A stretch of 32,419 bases of DNA. Source: Chloroflexota bacterium. GTDB lineage: Bacteria; Chloroflexota; Dehalococcoidia; GIF9; UBA5629. The notes below the pieces were generated by a model. That model did not search any database and was not told where the DNA came from. It saw nothing but the letters and a program-made list of their open reading frames with translations. The DNA lies in assembly GCA_016865855.1 (NCBI GenBank), contig VGNX01000019.1:1-32419 (forward strand), read 5' to 3'. The translations under genes and the position numbers were made by a program. Position 1 is the first letter of the stretch; each line of letters starts with the position of its first letter. Of the stretch, positions 7,782 to 16,089 are shown piece by piece.

Positions 7782-7810
7782 ATATTACATTAGGGAATAA
7801 TTACGCACAA
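7782..7810 (-). promoter_or_regulatory. Promoter of the cupin gene
   Basis: On the minus strand, TTGTGC (complement of 7805-7810) and TAATAT (complement of 7782-7787) are 17 bases apart, about 35 bases before the cupin start codon. The fit to a sigma70 promoter is moderate. Confidence 0.5.
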
Positions 7811-7842
7811 CTACCCATTTTCGGGGGATAAAAGGGCAATGC

Positions 7843-10506
7843 TTAGCTGAGTTGCGCCAGTTCCTGCTTCAATCTAAGCAGCTTGTCTTTACCAGCTTGA
7901 AGCTTGCCTCGCTCTTTATCCACAACCGCTGCTGGTGCCTTGGCCACGAAAGCCGCATCTTTCAGCCTTTGCTCCAGGCGATCGATTTCCTTCTCAACTG
8001 TACTGATTTCGCCTTCCAAGCGTTGCCTCTCAGTAGCCAGGTCAACCATGCCTGCCCAGGGTAAAACCACCTCCGCTTCCTTCAACACCAGAACCAGAGC
8101 TTTCTCGTCTTTTGCTCGCCGCTGATTGCGACCCAAAACAGCCAGTGGCCGGGCTTTGGCCAACGTCTCGATTGCCTCAGACTGCGAAGATATAGCCGTC
8201 TGAAGCTTATCGGCATAGACACGGGCCTCAATCCATTTGCTTGCAGCCACCTTGTGTTCAGCCCGCGCATTACGTATAGAGCGAATGATTTCTATAACTG
8301 ACTCCATCGCCAGTTCAGCCTCGGGATTAATAAATTTCTTATCGGCAACTGGGTATGGTGCAATAATGATGGAGGCTGAATCAAGGCTTCCTTCGGGCAG
8401 GCGCTGCTTCAAACTCTGCCAAAGTTCCTCGGTGATGAACGGCATAAAGGGATGAAGAAGACACAGCGTCGTCTCCAGAACAAAGTCCAGTACAGACAAA
8501 GGTGAAGAATCTGACCGAGACAGGCGAATTTTGGCTATCTCAATGTACCAATCACAAAATTCACCCCAGAAAAAGTCATGGATTTGCCGCTCAGCCTCCC
8601 CAAACTGGAAATTGGACATCAACTCATCCACATTTGAAACAAGGTGATTAAGCCGACTCAAAATCCAGCGGTCCTCTATCGGCCCTGGCCGCTTTACCGC
8701 TAACTGCGCTAACGCCCCACTTTCTATCGGCTTAGCTTCGAGGCTTTGAAAGACAAATCTGGCAGCATTCCACATCTTGTTAGCAAAGTTGCGCCCGGTC
8801 TCCAATCTATGCGGGCCAATATTGATATCATTTCCCGGAGAAGTGCCGGTGGTTACGGCAAAACGAAGGGCATCAGTGCCATACTCTTCTATAGCATCGG
8901 TGGGATTCAGAACGTTCCCCCGCATCTTGCTCATCTTCTCCCCTTTTTCGTCCCGAATCAGCCCATGGAGGTAGACGGTGTGGAAGGGAATGTCACCCGT
9001 ATCTTCCAGTCCCATCATAATCATACGGGCAACCCAGAAGAATAATATGTCATACCCTGTCTCCATAACCGATGTGGGGTAGAAATACCTCAAGTCCCCA
9101 GTATCCTCAGGCCAGCCTAAAGTCGAATGCGGCCATAACGCCGAGCTAAACCACGTATCCAGCACATCAGGGTCCTGAACGATATCTTTGGAGCCACAAT
9201 GGCTACAGGTTGAAGGCTCATCAACAGCTACCGTCAGTTCACCGCATTTCTGACAATACCACACCGGAATCCTATGTCCCCACCACAACTGCCGGCTGAT
9301 ACACCAGTCACGTATATTCTCCATCCAGTTGAGATATACTTTGGTAAAGCGCTCCGGGACTATATCAATCCGACCGCCAATGACAGCCTTGATTGCCGCC
9401 GCAGCCAGTGGTGACACTTTGACAAACCACTGTTTGCTAACCTCGGGCTCAATCATAGTCTGGCAACGGTCACAGTGCCCCACTGAATGATGATGCGGCT
9501 CAATCTTCTCCAGCAGCCCAGCCTTTTCAAAATCAGCTAATACCTTTTGCCGACAGGTAAAGCGGTCAAGCCCAGCATAATGGCCAGCTTGTTCATTCAT
9601 AGTCCCGTCAGGATTCAATATGTTTATCACCGGCAAACGCTGTCGCTCCGACATTTCGAAGTCCACCGGGTCATGACCTGGCGTAATCTTAACCGCGCCG
9701 GTGCCGAAGGTGGGGTCAACAGCGCTATCAGTAATTATCGGAATCACCCTTTCAATGACCGGTAGGACGACTTTCTTGCCAATCAAGTGCTCAAAGCGCT
9801 TATCCTCAGGATTTACCGCCACCGCAGTATCGCCAAGATATGTCTCCGGTCGAGTAGTCGCCACGGTGACAAAGCCATCACCATCAGCCGTGGGATAACG
9901 AAGATAATACAGATTGCCTGTTACGTCTTTATGCTGGACCTCCAAATCAGAAAGTGCCGTCTGACAGCGGGGGCACCAGTTTATAATCCGCTCTCCTCGA
10001 TAAATCAGCCCTTTGTTGTATAGCCGGACGAAAGCTGTTCGTACCGCCCGGCTTGGCCCCTCGTCAAGAGTAAAGCGCTCTCGAGTCCAATCGCAGGAAG
10101 CCCCCAACCGCTGATGCTGAGAGGTAATTGACTGCCGTGATTTCTTCACCCACTCCCAGACACGCTCAATGAACTTCTCTCTGCCCAGCTTGTGTCGATC
10201 CAATCCTTCTTCAGCCAACCTTTGCTCCACAACCACTTGAGTAGCGATACCAGCATGGTCAACACCAGGCAGCCACAAGGTAGGCTCGCCTTTCATCCGG
10301 TGCCACCTGACCATAATGTCCTCCAGCGTAGCCGTCAGCGCGTGCCCCAGATGAAGCTCACCGGTAACATTAGGCGGCGGCATAATGATGACGAAGGGCT
10401 TCTTTTTGCGGTCTACCTTCGGGGTGAAATAGCCATGCTCCATCCAGAAGCGATACCACTTCTGCTCAATCTGACCCGGCTCATAAGCCTTTGCTATTTC
10501 AGTCAT
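7843..10506 (-). CDS. valS: Valyl-tRNA synthetase
   Basis: ValS charges tRNA-Val. The 887 residues carry all class I hallmarks: the HIGH box as HLGH (52-55) after PPPNVTGEL, and the KMSKS box as KMSKM (524-528). The editing domain lies between, with TTRPETYLGDTAVAV at 217-231. Three zinc-knuckle-like cysteine groups are present: CPRC at 178-181, CDRC at 345-348, and CQKC with CSHC at 418-437. The C-terminus ends in the ValS coiled coil with repeated Leu and charged residues. It starts at ATG 10506 with a weak Shine-Dalgarno sequence. No T-box leader was found in the upstream gap, which is filled with repeats. Confidence 0.97.
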   Translation of the reverse strand: MTEIAKAYEPGQIEQKWYRFWMEHGYFTPKVDRKKKPFVIIMPPPNVTGELHLGHALTATLEDIMVRWHRMKGEPTLWLPGVDHAGIATQVVVEQRLAEEGLDRHKLGREKFIERVWEWVKKSRQSITSQHQRLGASCDWTRERFTLDEGPSRAVRTAFVRLYNKGLIYRGERIINWCPRCQTALSDLEVQHKDVTGNLYYLRYPTADGDGFVTVATTRPETYLGDTAVAVNPEDKRFEHLIGKKVVLPVIERVIPIITDSAVDPTFGTGAVKITPGHDPVDFEMSERQRLPVINILNPDGTMNEQAGHYAGLDRFTCRQKVLADFEKAGLLEKIEPHHHSVGHCDRCQTMIEPEVSKQWFVKVSPLAAAAIKAVIGGRIDIVPERFTKVYLNWMENIRDWCISRQLWWGHRIPVWYCQKCGELTVAVDEPSTCSHCGSKDIVQDPDVLDTWFSSALWPHSTLGWPEDTGDLRYFYPTSVMETGYDILFFWVARMIMMGLEDTGDIPFHTVYLHGLIRDEKGEKMSKMRGNVLNPTDAIEEYGTDALRFAVTTGTSPGNDINIGPHRLETGRNFANKMWNAARFVFQSLEAKPIESGALAQLAVKRPGPIEDRWILSRLNHLVSNVDELMSNFQFGEAERQIHDFFWGEFCDWYIEIAKIRLSRSDSSPLSVLDFVLETTLCLLHPFMPFITEELWQSLKQRLPEGSLDSASIIIAPYPVADKKFINPEAELAMESVIEIIRSIRNARAEHKVAASKWIEARVYADKLQTAISSQSEAIETLAKARPLAVLGRNQRRAKDEKALVLVLKEAEVVLPWAGMVDLATERQRLEGEISTVEKEIDRLEQRLKDAAFVAKAPAAVVDKERGKLQAGKDKLLRLKQELAQLS

Positions 10507-10548
10507 AACGACAAACCCCAGCTATAATTCCTTTTTCCCAAATGTAAT

Positions 10549-10641
10549 GCGACCCTTTAGGGTCACCTCTCCAAGTGCTTTTCCCCTTATCAACTAACTT
10601 ACTGCTAAACTATAAGTAGGGACAGACCTTTAGGTCTGTCC
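10549..10641. repeat. Two palindromic modules upstream of valS
   Basis: GCGACCCTTTAGGGTCAC (10549-10566) and GGACAGACCTTTAGGTCTGTCC (10620-10641) are hairpins with a TTTA loop. They belong to the same family as the other palindromes in the window and lie just left of the MITE. Confidence 0.85.
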
Positions 10642-10648
10642 GTTGCGG

Positions 10649-10794
10649 AGGCTGTCCGAAAACTCTAACTGACAATTTCTCTCTCCCATTTTTTGGGAAA
10701 AGTTATAGCTACATTGGTGATACACATTAAACATGTAGCCCCGAGGCTTTAGCCTCGGGAACCCGACCCTAAAGGGTCGGGGCTACATTTTCGG
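10649..10794. mobile_element. MITE-like element, copy A
   Basis: This non-coding element of about 146 bp begins with AGGCTGTCCGAAAA (10649-10662) and ends with TTTTCGG (10788-10794), the start of the inverse of that sequence. From about 10680 to the right end it matches the reverse complement of 32302-32413 almost completely. Its centre carries hairpins CCCGAGGCTTTAGCCTCGGG and CCCGACCCTAAAGGGTCGGG. It has no transposase of its own, so it would have been moved by one elsewhere. Its right end runs into, and supplies the last codons of, the HicB-like gene at 10769. Confidence 0.75.
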
Positions 10795-10957
10795 TAACCT
10801 CCCTATTGGCTTCAATAATCAGGCCCAGAGCTTCACGAAGGTTTTCTCTCACTTCCTTCAGAGTCCTTCCCTGGGTATTAACCCCTGGAAGCTCTTCCAT
10901 ATAGCCAATATACCAGTTTCCCCTTTTTTCAATTACTCCAGTAAACTCTCGTGACAT
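10769..10957 (-). CDS. HicB-like protein with 3' end replaced by MITE sequence
   Basis: The first 50 or so residues are a HicB/UPF0150 fold (SREFTGVIEKRGNWYIGYME, then ELPGVNTQGRTLKEVRENLR, then EALGLIIEANRE). From inside the Thr codon after residue 54 onward the codons lie in the MITE: the last residues ENVAPTL and the TAG stop come from its GACCCTTTAGGGTC hairpin. The original C-terminus is therefore lost or shortened. GAGGAGAAG precedes the ATG at 10957. It starts 9 bases after the nuclease-like gene, in one operon. No HicA partner is present, so it is an orphan; it may still fold, since HicB cores are short. Confidence 0.8.
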   Translation of the reverse strand: MSREFTGVIEKRGNWYIGYMEELPGVNTQGRTLKEVRENLREALGLIIEANREVTENVAPTL

Positions 10958-10966
10958 TTCTTCTCC

Positions 10967-11896
10967 TCACGCTTTCCTAAGGCGATACTTCTTCATAGGC
11001 TCAATGACCTCGATAACAAGTTTATCTCCTACTTTAAGCTCAGAATGCTTTTCAAACCACCCAGCCAGATTCTTATACATCCAGCAAATGCCAGACTTGT
11101 CCCTCCATATATAGGTTTCAAAAACGCCCGCGTCGGTAGCGATCTCAAATGGTTCCTTGAAATTTGGGAAAAAGGCACTATATTTCTGCTTAAAAGAAAA
11201 CCAATGCTTCTCTAAATGCGAAGGGTGCAGAGTAACTTCGGCCCAGTCTGACAGTGGCAGAGGGACTATCGGTGAAGGTGGAGGCGGTTTCGCTTTAATA
11301 TGCGATGGTTCAATCAACGGTTCAAACAAATGTGCATGAACAGCCAGACCAATACCTTGTCTAGTAAAAGTCCGGAGCTCGACAACTTTAGTTTGTAGTG
11401 ATTTCGACACAATATCACAAACCTCTCTGAGTTCTTCCGTGACCTCGTTTATTACGACAACCAGCTTTGGTTTGATTGCTATGAGATTAGCCAAGAATTT
11501 GTGTCTTTCTGTTTGTTCGATCTTCGTCTTTACCCAAGCTGCCAAAACGGAATTATCAGCTACCTCATCATCTATCGCATTTACTATTTCATTCTGACTC
11601 CGAGGATTCTGTATTCCGTTGACGAACTTCGTAATTTGCGGAACAATATGCTCGTAGAGTGGATGCGTTGCTAGCTCTACTTCGACAATGTACCAACACG
11701 GTGCATTGTCGAAAGCAACCACGTATGCGTCTGGGATAGAACCAATACCCGCTCCGGTTTTCAATTTCTGTTTTAGGTCAAAATAACGAGCGTTCTCACC
11801 GAAAATATCCTGGGCATGCTCCTTCGCTATCCGTTCAAATTCATCTTCACTCGGTGGCGTCCACACTCCATATTTCACACCGTCAATCAGCAACAT
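10967..11896 (-). CDS. Putative PD-(D/E)XK-like nuclease with C-terminal B3/PUA-like domain
   Basis: The 309-residue product has an N-terminal domain with a nuclease-like pattern: E19 and E26 in a first helix, D56 in GSIPDAYVV, E72 and E74 in WYIVEVELATH, and Q87 in a following helix. The usual lysine of the ExK motif appears replaced by E, so activity is uncertain. A proline-rich linker (KPPPPSPIVPLP, about 203-214) leads to a C-terminal domain ending GWFEKHSELKVGDKLVIEVI and EPMKKYRLRK, reminiscent of B3-type DNA-reading folds. It lies 6 bases after coaBC and before the HicB-like gene. A DNA-processing or defence role is inferred from fold only. Confidence 0.5.
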   Translation of the reverse strand: MLLIDGVKYGVWTPPSEDEFERIAKEHAQDIFGENARYFDLKQKLKTGAGIGSIPDAYVVAFDNAPCWYIVEVELATHPLYEHIVPQITKFVNGIQNPRSQNEIVNAIDDEVADNSVLAAWVKTKIEQTERHKFLANLIAIKPKLVVVINEVTEELREVCDIVSKSLQTKVVELRTFTRQGIGLAVHAHLFEPLIEPSHIKAKPPPPSPIVPLPLSDWAEVTLHPSHLEKHWFSFKQKYSAFFPNFKEPFEIATDAGVFETYIWRDKSGICWMYKNLAGWFEKHSELKVGDKLVIEVIEPMKKYRLRKA

Positions 11897-11902
11897 CTCT
11901 CG

Positions 11903-13108
11903 TCACCTCCCGCTTCTCTTAGCCATGATTCCTACCACCTTATCCAAAATCCTATCCGCTACTTCCTTCTTGAGCAAAAGAGGTAATTCCTCAATTTTGC
12001 CTGCGCGGTCGATTATCACCACCTGGTTGGTGTCAGCACCAATGCCGCTACCCTTAGATGTGATGTCATTGGCAATGATAAGGTCAAGCTGCTTCTTCTG
12101 GAGCTTCTCCTTGGCGTTGGCTACTAAATCTTCACTTTCGGCAGCAAAGCCTACTCGGAGGAACTTCCCCTTTACTTCCACGAGAATATCGGGCGTTCTC
12201 TCTAGTTCCAGAGTCAAGCTAGAAGCTCGCTGCCGCTTAATCTTGCTTTTAGAGACCTTCTTCGGGCGGTAATCAGCCACTGCCGCTGCCATAATCAAGG
12301 CATCAGCTTTATTTACAGCCTTTTTCACCGCCTGATGCATTTCCTGAGTCGTGCCAACATTCACCACATCCATACCAATCGGTTTTGGAAGAGCACTCGG
12401 TGCACTAATCAGCGCCACCTGGGCACCACGGTCTCTAGCTGCTTCAGCCAAGGCATAACCCATCTTTCCCGAAGAGCGATTGGTCAAGCAACGAACCGGG
12501 TCAACAGGTTCCTGAGTACCGCCGGCAGTGACCACAATCCGCTTGCCAGCCAGATCACCGCTTCTGCCTAACACTTGACGGATAGTGCCTAAAATCTCGT
12601 TTACATCAACCAGGCGTCCTAAGCCCCTTTTTCCTGAAGCAAGCCGACCGTAGCCCGGGCCAACGATAGTAAAACCACGAGCCTTCAGCTTAGCCAGATT
12701 ATCCTGAGTAGCCTGGTTTTCATACATACGCACATCCATCGCTGGAGCCATGATAATCGGTGCCTTTGTCGCCAGCACCGTACAACACAGCATGTCATCA
12801 GCAATACCAGCAGCTATCTTGGCAATAATGTTCGCCGTAGCCGGAGCTATAACCACCACATCAGCAGCCTCAGCCAAAGCCACATGCTCCACACTGTACT
12901 CAGCGGCTAACTCAAACATCTTGGTAACCACAGGCCTGCCAGTAATGTTACGGAAGGTAAGCGGGGCTATAAACTCGGTGGCGGCTTCGGTCATAATAAC
13001 CTCAACTTTAGCCCCCGCCTGAGTCAACTGGCTGGCCAATTCAGCAGCCTTATAAGCAGCAATGCTACCGGTTACCCCTAACACTACAGTTTTATCTTTC
13101 ATCTCCAT
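11903..13108 (-). CDS. coaBC: Bifunctional phosphopantothenoylcysteine decarboxylase / phosphopantothenate-cysteine ligase
   Basis: CoaBC carries out two steps of coenzyme A synthesis: joining cysteine to 4'-phosphopantothenate and decarboxylating the product with FMN. The 401 residues contain the CoaC half (about 1-185), with GVTGSIAAYK, H75 in SVEHVALAE and PAMDVRMY at 122-129. The CoaB half follows, with VVTAGGTQEPVDPVRCLTNR and AAAVADYRPKK. Two residues differ from the E. coli pattern: D125 stands in the PxMNxxMW motif where E. coli has N, and S158 (LASGKRGLGR) stands where E. coli has the catalytic Cys. The gene starts 3 bases after coaX ends and belongs to the same operon. Confidence 0.95.
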   Translation of the reverse strand: MEMKDKTVVLGVTGSIAAYKAAELASQLTQAGAKVEVIMTEAATEFIAPLTFRNITGRPVVTKMFELAAEYSVEHVALAEAADVVVIAPATANIIAKIAAGIADDMLCCTVLATKAPIIMAPAMDVRMYENQATQDNLAKLKARGFTIVGPGYGRLASGKRGLGRLVDVNEILGTIRQVLGRSGDLAGKRIVVTAGGTQEPVDPVRCLTNRSSGKMGYALAEAARDRGAQVALISAPSALPKPIGMDVVNVGTTQEMHQAVKKAVNKADALIMAAAVADYRPKKVSKSKIKRQRASSLTLELERTPDILVEVKGKFLRVGFAAESEDLVANAKEKLQKKQLDLIIANDITSKGSGIGADTNQVVIIDRAGKIEELPLLLKKEVADRILDKVVGIMAKRSGR

Positions 13109-13111
13109 ATA

Positions 13112-13885
13112 CTAATCCTTAACCTCATTCATTTCGTAAATCAGGCGCAAGCCTACAAGCGTCAAGTCAGGATTTACCACCTCGATTACCGGTGTTTCCC
13201 GAGCTAGAAGCTCAGCATAGCCTCCAGTAGCCACCACCTTTGCCTTGCCTCCCATCTCCTGTTGAATCCGGGCTACTATGCCTTCGATTAACCCAGCATA
13301 ACCGAAGACTATCCCCGACTGCATAGCCGCCACGGTGTTCCTGCCAACAGCCCGCTTGGGATGAGTCAATTCCACCCGAGGCAGTGCAGCAGTCCGAGTA
13401 AACAAAGCCTCGGTGGCAATAGCAATCCCTGGTGCAATAGCTCCACCTAGATAATCTCCATCTTCAGAAACAGCATCAAAGGTAGTGGCAGTGCCAAGGT
13501 CAATGACAATCACCGAACCACCGTATAGCTGGTGAGCCGCTACAGCGTTCACTACCCGGTCAGCGCCAACTTCCCTAGGGTTGTCAAGACAAATTCGCAC
13601 CCCTGTCTTAACTCCAGACTCAACCACCAAAGGCAAAACTTTTAGATAGCGACGACAGACTTCCTCAAAAACGCCTACCAACGTAGGAACAACGCTACAT
13701 AGTATTGCGTCGGTGATCTGTGAAGCATCTATACCCTGGCGGTCAAAAAGGTTGAGCAGCAGGCTGGCATACTCATCTGGCATGCGATGAACTCCGGTGG
13801 CCACCTTCCAGGTGGCTTTCAACTTGCTACCATCAAAAACACCTATATTAATATTAGTATTGCCAACATCAACAGTTAATAGCAT
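13112..13885 (-). CDS. coaX: Type III pantothenate kinase
   Basis: CoaX phosphorylates pantothenate, the first step of coenzyme A synthesis, and uses a monovalent cation. The product has 257 residues, a usual length. Family motifs are DVGNTN (6-11, phosphate binding), GADR (107-110, with D109 as expected catalytic base) and GTATTFD (131-137). The ATG at 13885 is chosen because the protein family begins MLLTVDVGNTN; TTG 13897 and GTG 13894 lie in frame just upstream, and GGTGAG gives a ribosome site for the ATG. It follows nnrED by 15 bases and precedes coaBC by 3, so CoA genes are coupled here. Confidence 0.95.
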   Translation of the reverse strand: MLLTVDVGNTNINIGVFDGSKLKATWKVATGVHRMPDEYASLLLNLFDRQGIDASQITDAILCSVVPTLVGVFEEVCRRYLKVLPLVVESGVKTGVRICLDNPREVGADRVVNAVAAHQLYGGSVIVIDLGTATTFDAVSEDGDYLGGAIAPGIAIATEALFTRTAALPRVELTHPKRAVGRNTVAAMQSGIVFGYAGLIEGIVARIQQEMGGKAKVVATGGYAELLARETPVIEVVNPDLTLVGLRLIYEMNEVKD

Positions 13886-13900
13886 GACACTCACCAAACC

Positions 13901-15469
13901 TCAAGATGTCTCTCCCTGTTTAAGTCTCATTATCACCTTAGGCAAGGCTGGCAAAAGGTCACCAGCCAACATACCTGCATCCCCCATCTCCCGCCTGACT
14001 ACCTCCCCAGCCTCACCGTGAAGATAGACGCCACAAGCTGCAGCATCGAAAAGGGGTAAGCCTTGAGCCACCAATCCAGCAATTGTACCGGTAAGAACAT
14101 CGCCAGTGCCCGCCGAGGCTAATCCTGGATTAGCTATTTGGCTGATTCTAGCTCGCCCGTCAGATGCCGCCACAACAGTGTATGCCCCCTTAAGCACCAC
14201 CACCTTTCGCCACTCCATAGCCGCTTTCCGGGCAATCTCCAGACGCTGTTTTTGCACCTCCTCTACCGAAACTCCAACAAGTCTGGCCATCTCACCAGGA
14301 TGTGGCGTAAGTATAGCATCCTGACCTAGCTTCTGCCACCAATTTGGTAGCTGAGCCAAAGTGTTCAGGGCGTCAGCATCAAGAACCAAAGCTGGAGAGG
14401 AACTTTGTGCCAAACCAAACAGAGTAGATTTGATGAATTCCACAACCTGTGACTTTTGCCCCAGCCCACACCCCATAAGTAAAACTTCGTAGCCCGGCAA
14501 CAACTCTTTTAGAACAGATACTGCTTTAGAAGCGATTATCCCGGCTTCACTCTCCGGGAGAGGGACATAAGTTACTTCAGTCAGTTTTGCCGCTAAAATC
14601 GGCTGAAGACTTGAAGCAGTAGACAGGGTTACCAAGCCAGCCCCCACTCTAGCCGCCCCCATGCAAGCAAGATAAGCAGCTCCGATATAATTAATTGAGC
14701 CAGCAACTACCAGTACTTTGCCAAAGCTCCCCTTATTAGCACCAGGAGGACGCTCAGGCAACACTGATTTAACCCAGTCTTCGGTGATTAGCTCGGTCGG
14801 TATGTTTTCAGCCAGACTTGGTGGTATGCCGATATCAGCTATAATAACCTTCCCAGCTCTTCCGGCACCAGGAAAGCTAAATAATCCAGGCTTGGGATAA
14901 CCGAGAGTTACAGTAGCATCAACATAAGGGCAGCTTGAGTCAACAGCCCCGGCGTCAGAATCGAGTCCTGAAGGCACATCCACGGCGATTACGAAAAGCT
15001 CGGGATTATTCTTCCTGGCCGTTACCACCCTGGTCAGCACTTCTTTAAAGACACCCTCCACAGCTCTACTTCCGCCCGTACCAAAGACGGCGTCGATTAC
15101 CACTTCAGAAGAACCTAAGAGACTGTCCAATCTGGCGAAATCCTTATCCTGGTCAGCTTGAACAGTGGCTATATCGCGCTCCTGAGCTAGCGCCAGGTTC
15201 TTGTCACCGGCTGGGCGCTGGCTGCACAAATAAAGACTGACCTCAGCCCCCCAATCATCGAGGTAACGGCCTGCCACCAAGCCATCACCGCCGTTATTCC
15301 CCAGACCAACTATGACCAGGATATGCTTGCCAATAACACCGCCGATAAGCTTCTTCGTCTCCTCGGCTACAGCCCGCCCGGCATTCTCCATCAACGCTTC
15401 GGTGGTCAAACCGATGCTAGCAGCACTGCGGTCAATCTCCCACATTTGCTCCGCAGTAACAACCTTCAT
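13901..15469 (-). CDS. nnrD: Bifunctional NAD(P)H-hydrate epimerase / ADP-dependent dehydratase
   Basis: This enzyme repairs hydrated NADH and NADPH. The N-terminal half is the YjeF_N epimerase: MENAGRAVAEE, VGLGNNGGDG (54-63), VDAVFGTG and VDVPSGLDSDAG. The C-terminal half is the carbohydrate-kinase-like dehydratase: KGSFGKVLVVAGS, LDADALN, LTPHPGEMARL and the GTGD motif at 454-457. The ATG at 15469 gives 522 residues. The frame is open to 15583, but that extension is the translation of a TGTCATTCTGAG repeat and is rejected; GGAAGG lies about 11 bases before the chosen ATG. The fusion form is common in bacteria. Confidence 0.95.
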   Translation of the reverse strand: MKVVTAEQMWEIDRSAASIGLTTEALMENAGRAVAEETKKLIGGVIGKHILVIVGLGNNGGDGLVAGRYLDDWGAEVSLYLCSQRPAGDKNLALAQERDIATVQADQDKDFARLDSLLGSSEVVIDAVFGTGGSRAVEGVFKEVLTRVVTARKNNPELFVIAVDVPSGLDSDAGAVDSSCPYVDATVTLGYPKPGLFSFPGAGRAGKVIIADIGIPPSLAENIPTELITEDWVKSVLPERPPGANKGSFGKVLVVAGSINYIGAAYLACMGAARVGAGLVTLSTASSLQPILAAKLTEVTYVPLPESEAGIIASKAVSVLKELLPGYEVLLMGCGLGQKSQVVEFIKSTLFGLAQSSSPALVLDADALNTLAQLPNWWQKLGQDAILTPHPGEMARLVGVSVEEVQKQRLEIARKAAMEWRKVVVLKGAYTVVAASDGRARISQIANPGLASAGTGDVLTGTIAGLVAQGLPLFDAAACGVYLHGEAGEVVRREMGDAGMLAGDLLPALPKVIMRLKQGETS

Positions 15470-15510
15470 AAATCTAAACCGCCTTCCACAATCTATCCAA
15501 TAATTCCGCC

Positions 15511-15576
15511 TGTCATTCTGAGGGAGCGAAGCGACCGAAGAATCTAGAGACCCTTCGCTGCCGCTCAGGGTGACAG
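15511..15576. repeat. TGTCATTCTGAG-type inverted repeat
   Basis: The unit begins TGTCATTCTGAGGGAGCGAA and ends CGCTCAGGGTGACA, an imperfect inverse of its start. It lies between the Mut7-C gene and nnrED and overlaps a false N-terminal extension of nnrED. A shorter relative is at 28162-28210. Such repeats occur widely in environmental bacterial genomes; their mobility is unknown. Confidence 0.8.
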
Positions 15577-15593
15577 CTAACATTTACTATTCA

Positions 15594-16070
15594 TTACTTT
15601 TGCGCTGTGAACATCTCCAGCTCTCGGCTCATTGCCTGCCAATGTGTTCCCCGCCAATAGATACGATGACAGGACGGACACTCCATATACAGGCTCTGCG
15701 TCTCAAAAACGTAAGGCGGGACTAAATCACGCACCTCGTCTTTATCCCTCTCCACCAGGCTTTGATTACACTCGAGACAAATAGAGAACGGCCTAAACTG
15801 ATAGTCCAAATCTAAAGCATCAGCAATCTGCCGCAATTGAGCCTTAGGTTCATCATCCTCAATGAGGATAGCCTTAAGTCTGCCACTGGTTACCAGCCGC
15901 CGTCTCATAATCTGCGTATCTTTAGTCAAAATCACCCTATTTTGCGCCAAGGCGACTTTGATCATCTTGCCATCATCTTCTTCCGTGAAAAGCAAGGCAT
16001 CGTATCCCATTATCCTCAACCACTTCGCCAGTTTACCAACATTATTGTCAACGATAAACTTAATTTCCAC
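15594..16070 (-). CDS. Mut7-C RNase domain protein (PIN-like) with zinc ribbon
   Basis: The 158 residues match the Mut7-C family, a PIN-like RNase fold joined to a zinc ribbon. Visible are D8 in KFIVDNNVGKLAKWLRIMGY, D51 in VILTKDTQIMRRR, and two cysteine pairs CLEC (98-101) and CPSC (131-134), followed by RIYWRGTHW. The whole protein is one domain, as in stand-alone bacterial and archaeal forms. It sits between the yhhQ-like gene and nnrED. The substrate RNA is unknown; the family's exonuclease role is taken from animal Mut-7 relatives and not proven for bacteria. Confidence 0.9.
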   Translation of the reverse strand: MEIKFIVDNNVGKLAKWLRIMGYDALLFTEEDDGKMIKVALAQNRVILTKDTQIMRRRLVTSGRLKAILIEDDEPKAQLRQIADALDLDYQFRPFSICLECNQSLVERDKDEVRDLVPPYVFETQSLYMECPSCHRIYWRGTHWQAMSRELEMFTAQK

Positions 16071-16089
16071 AGCTTATCCAACCCAGCCG

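Noticed and set aside
10507-10768. Possible T-box riboswitch before valS
   Set aside because: No T-box consensus or antiterminator was found; the hairpins belong to the repeat family and the MITE.
15470-15583. Longer N-terminus for nnrED
   Set aside because: The extra residues are the translation of a TGTCATTCTGAG repeat; the enzyme family starts at the ATG at 15469.
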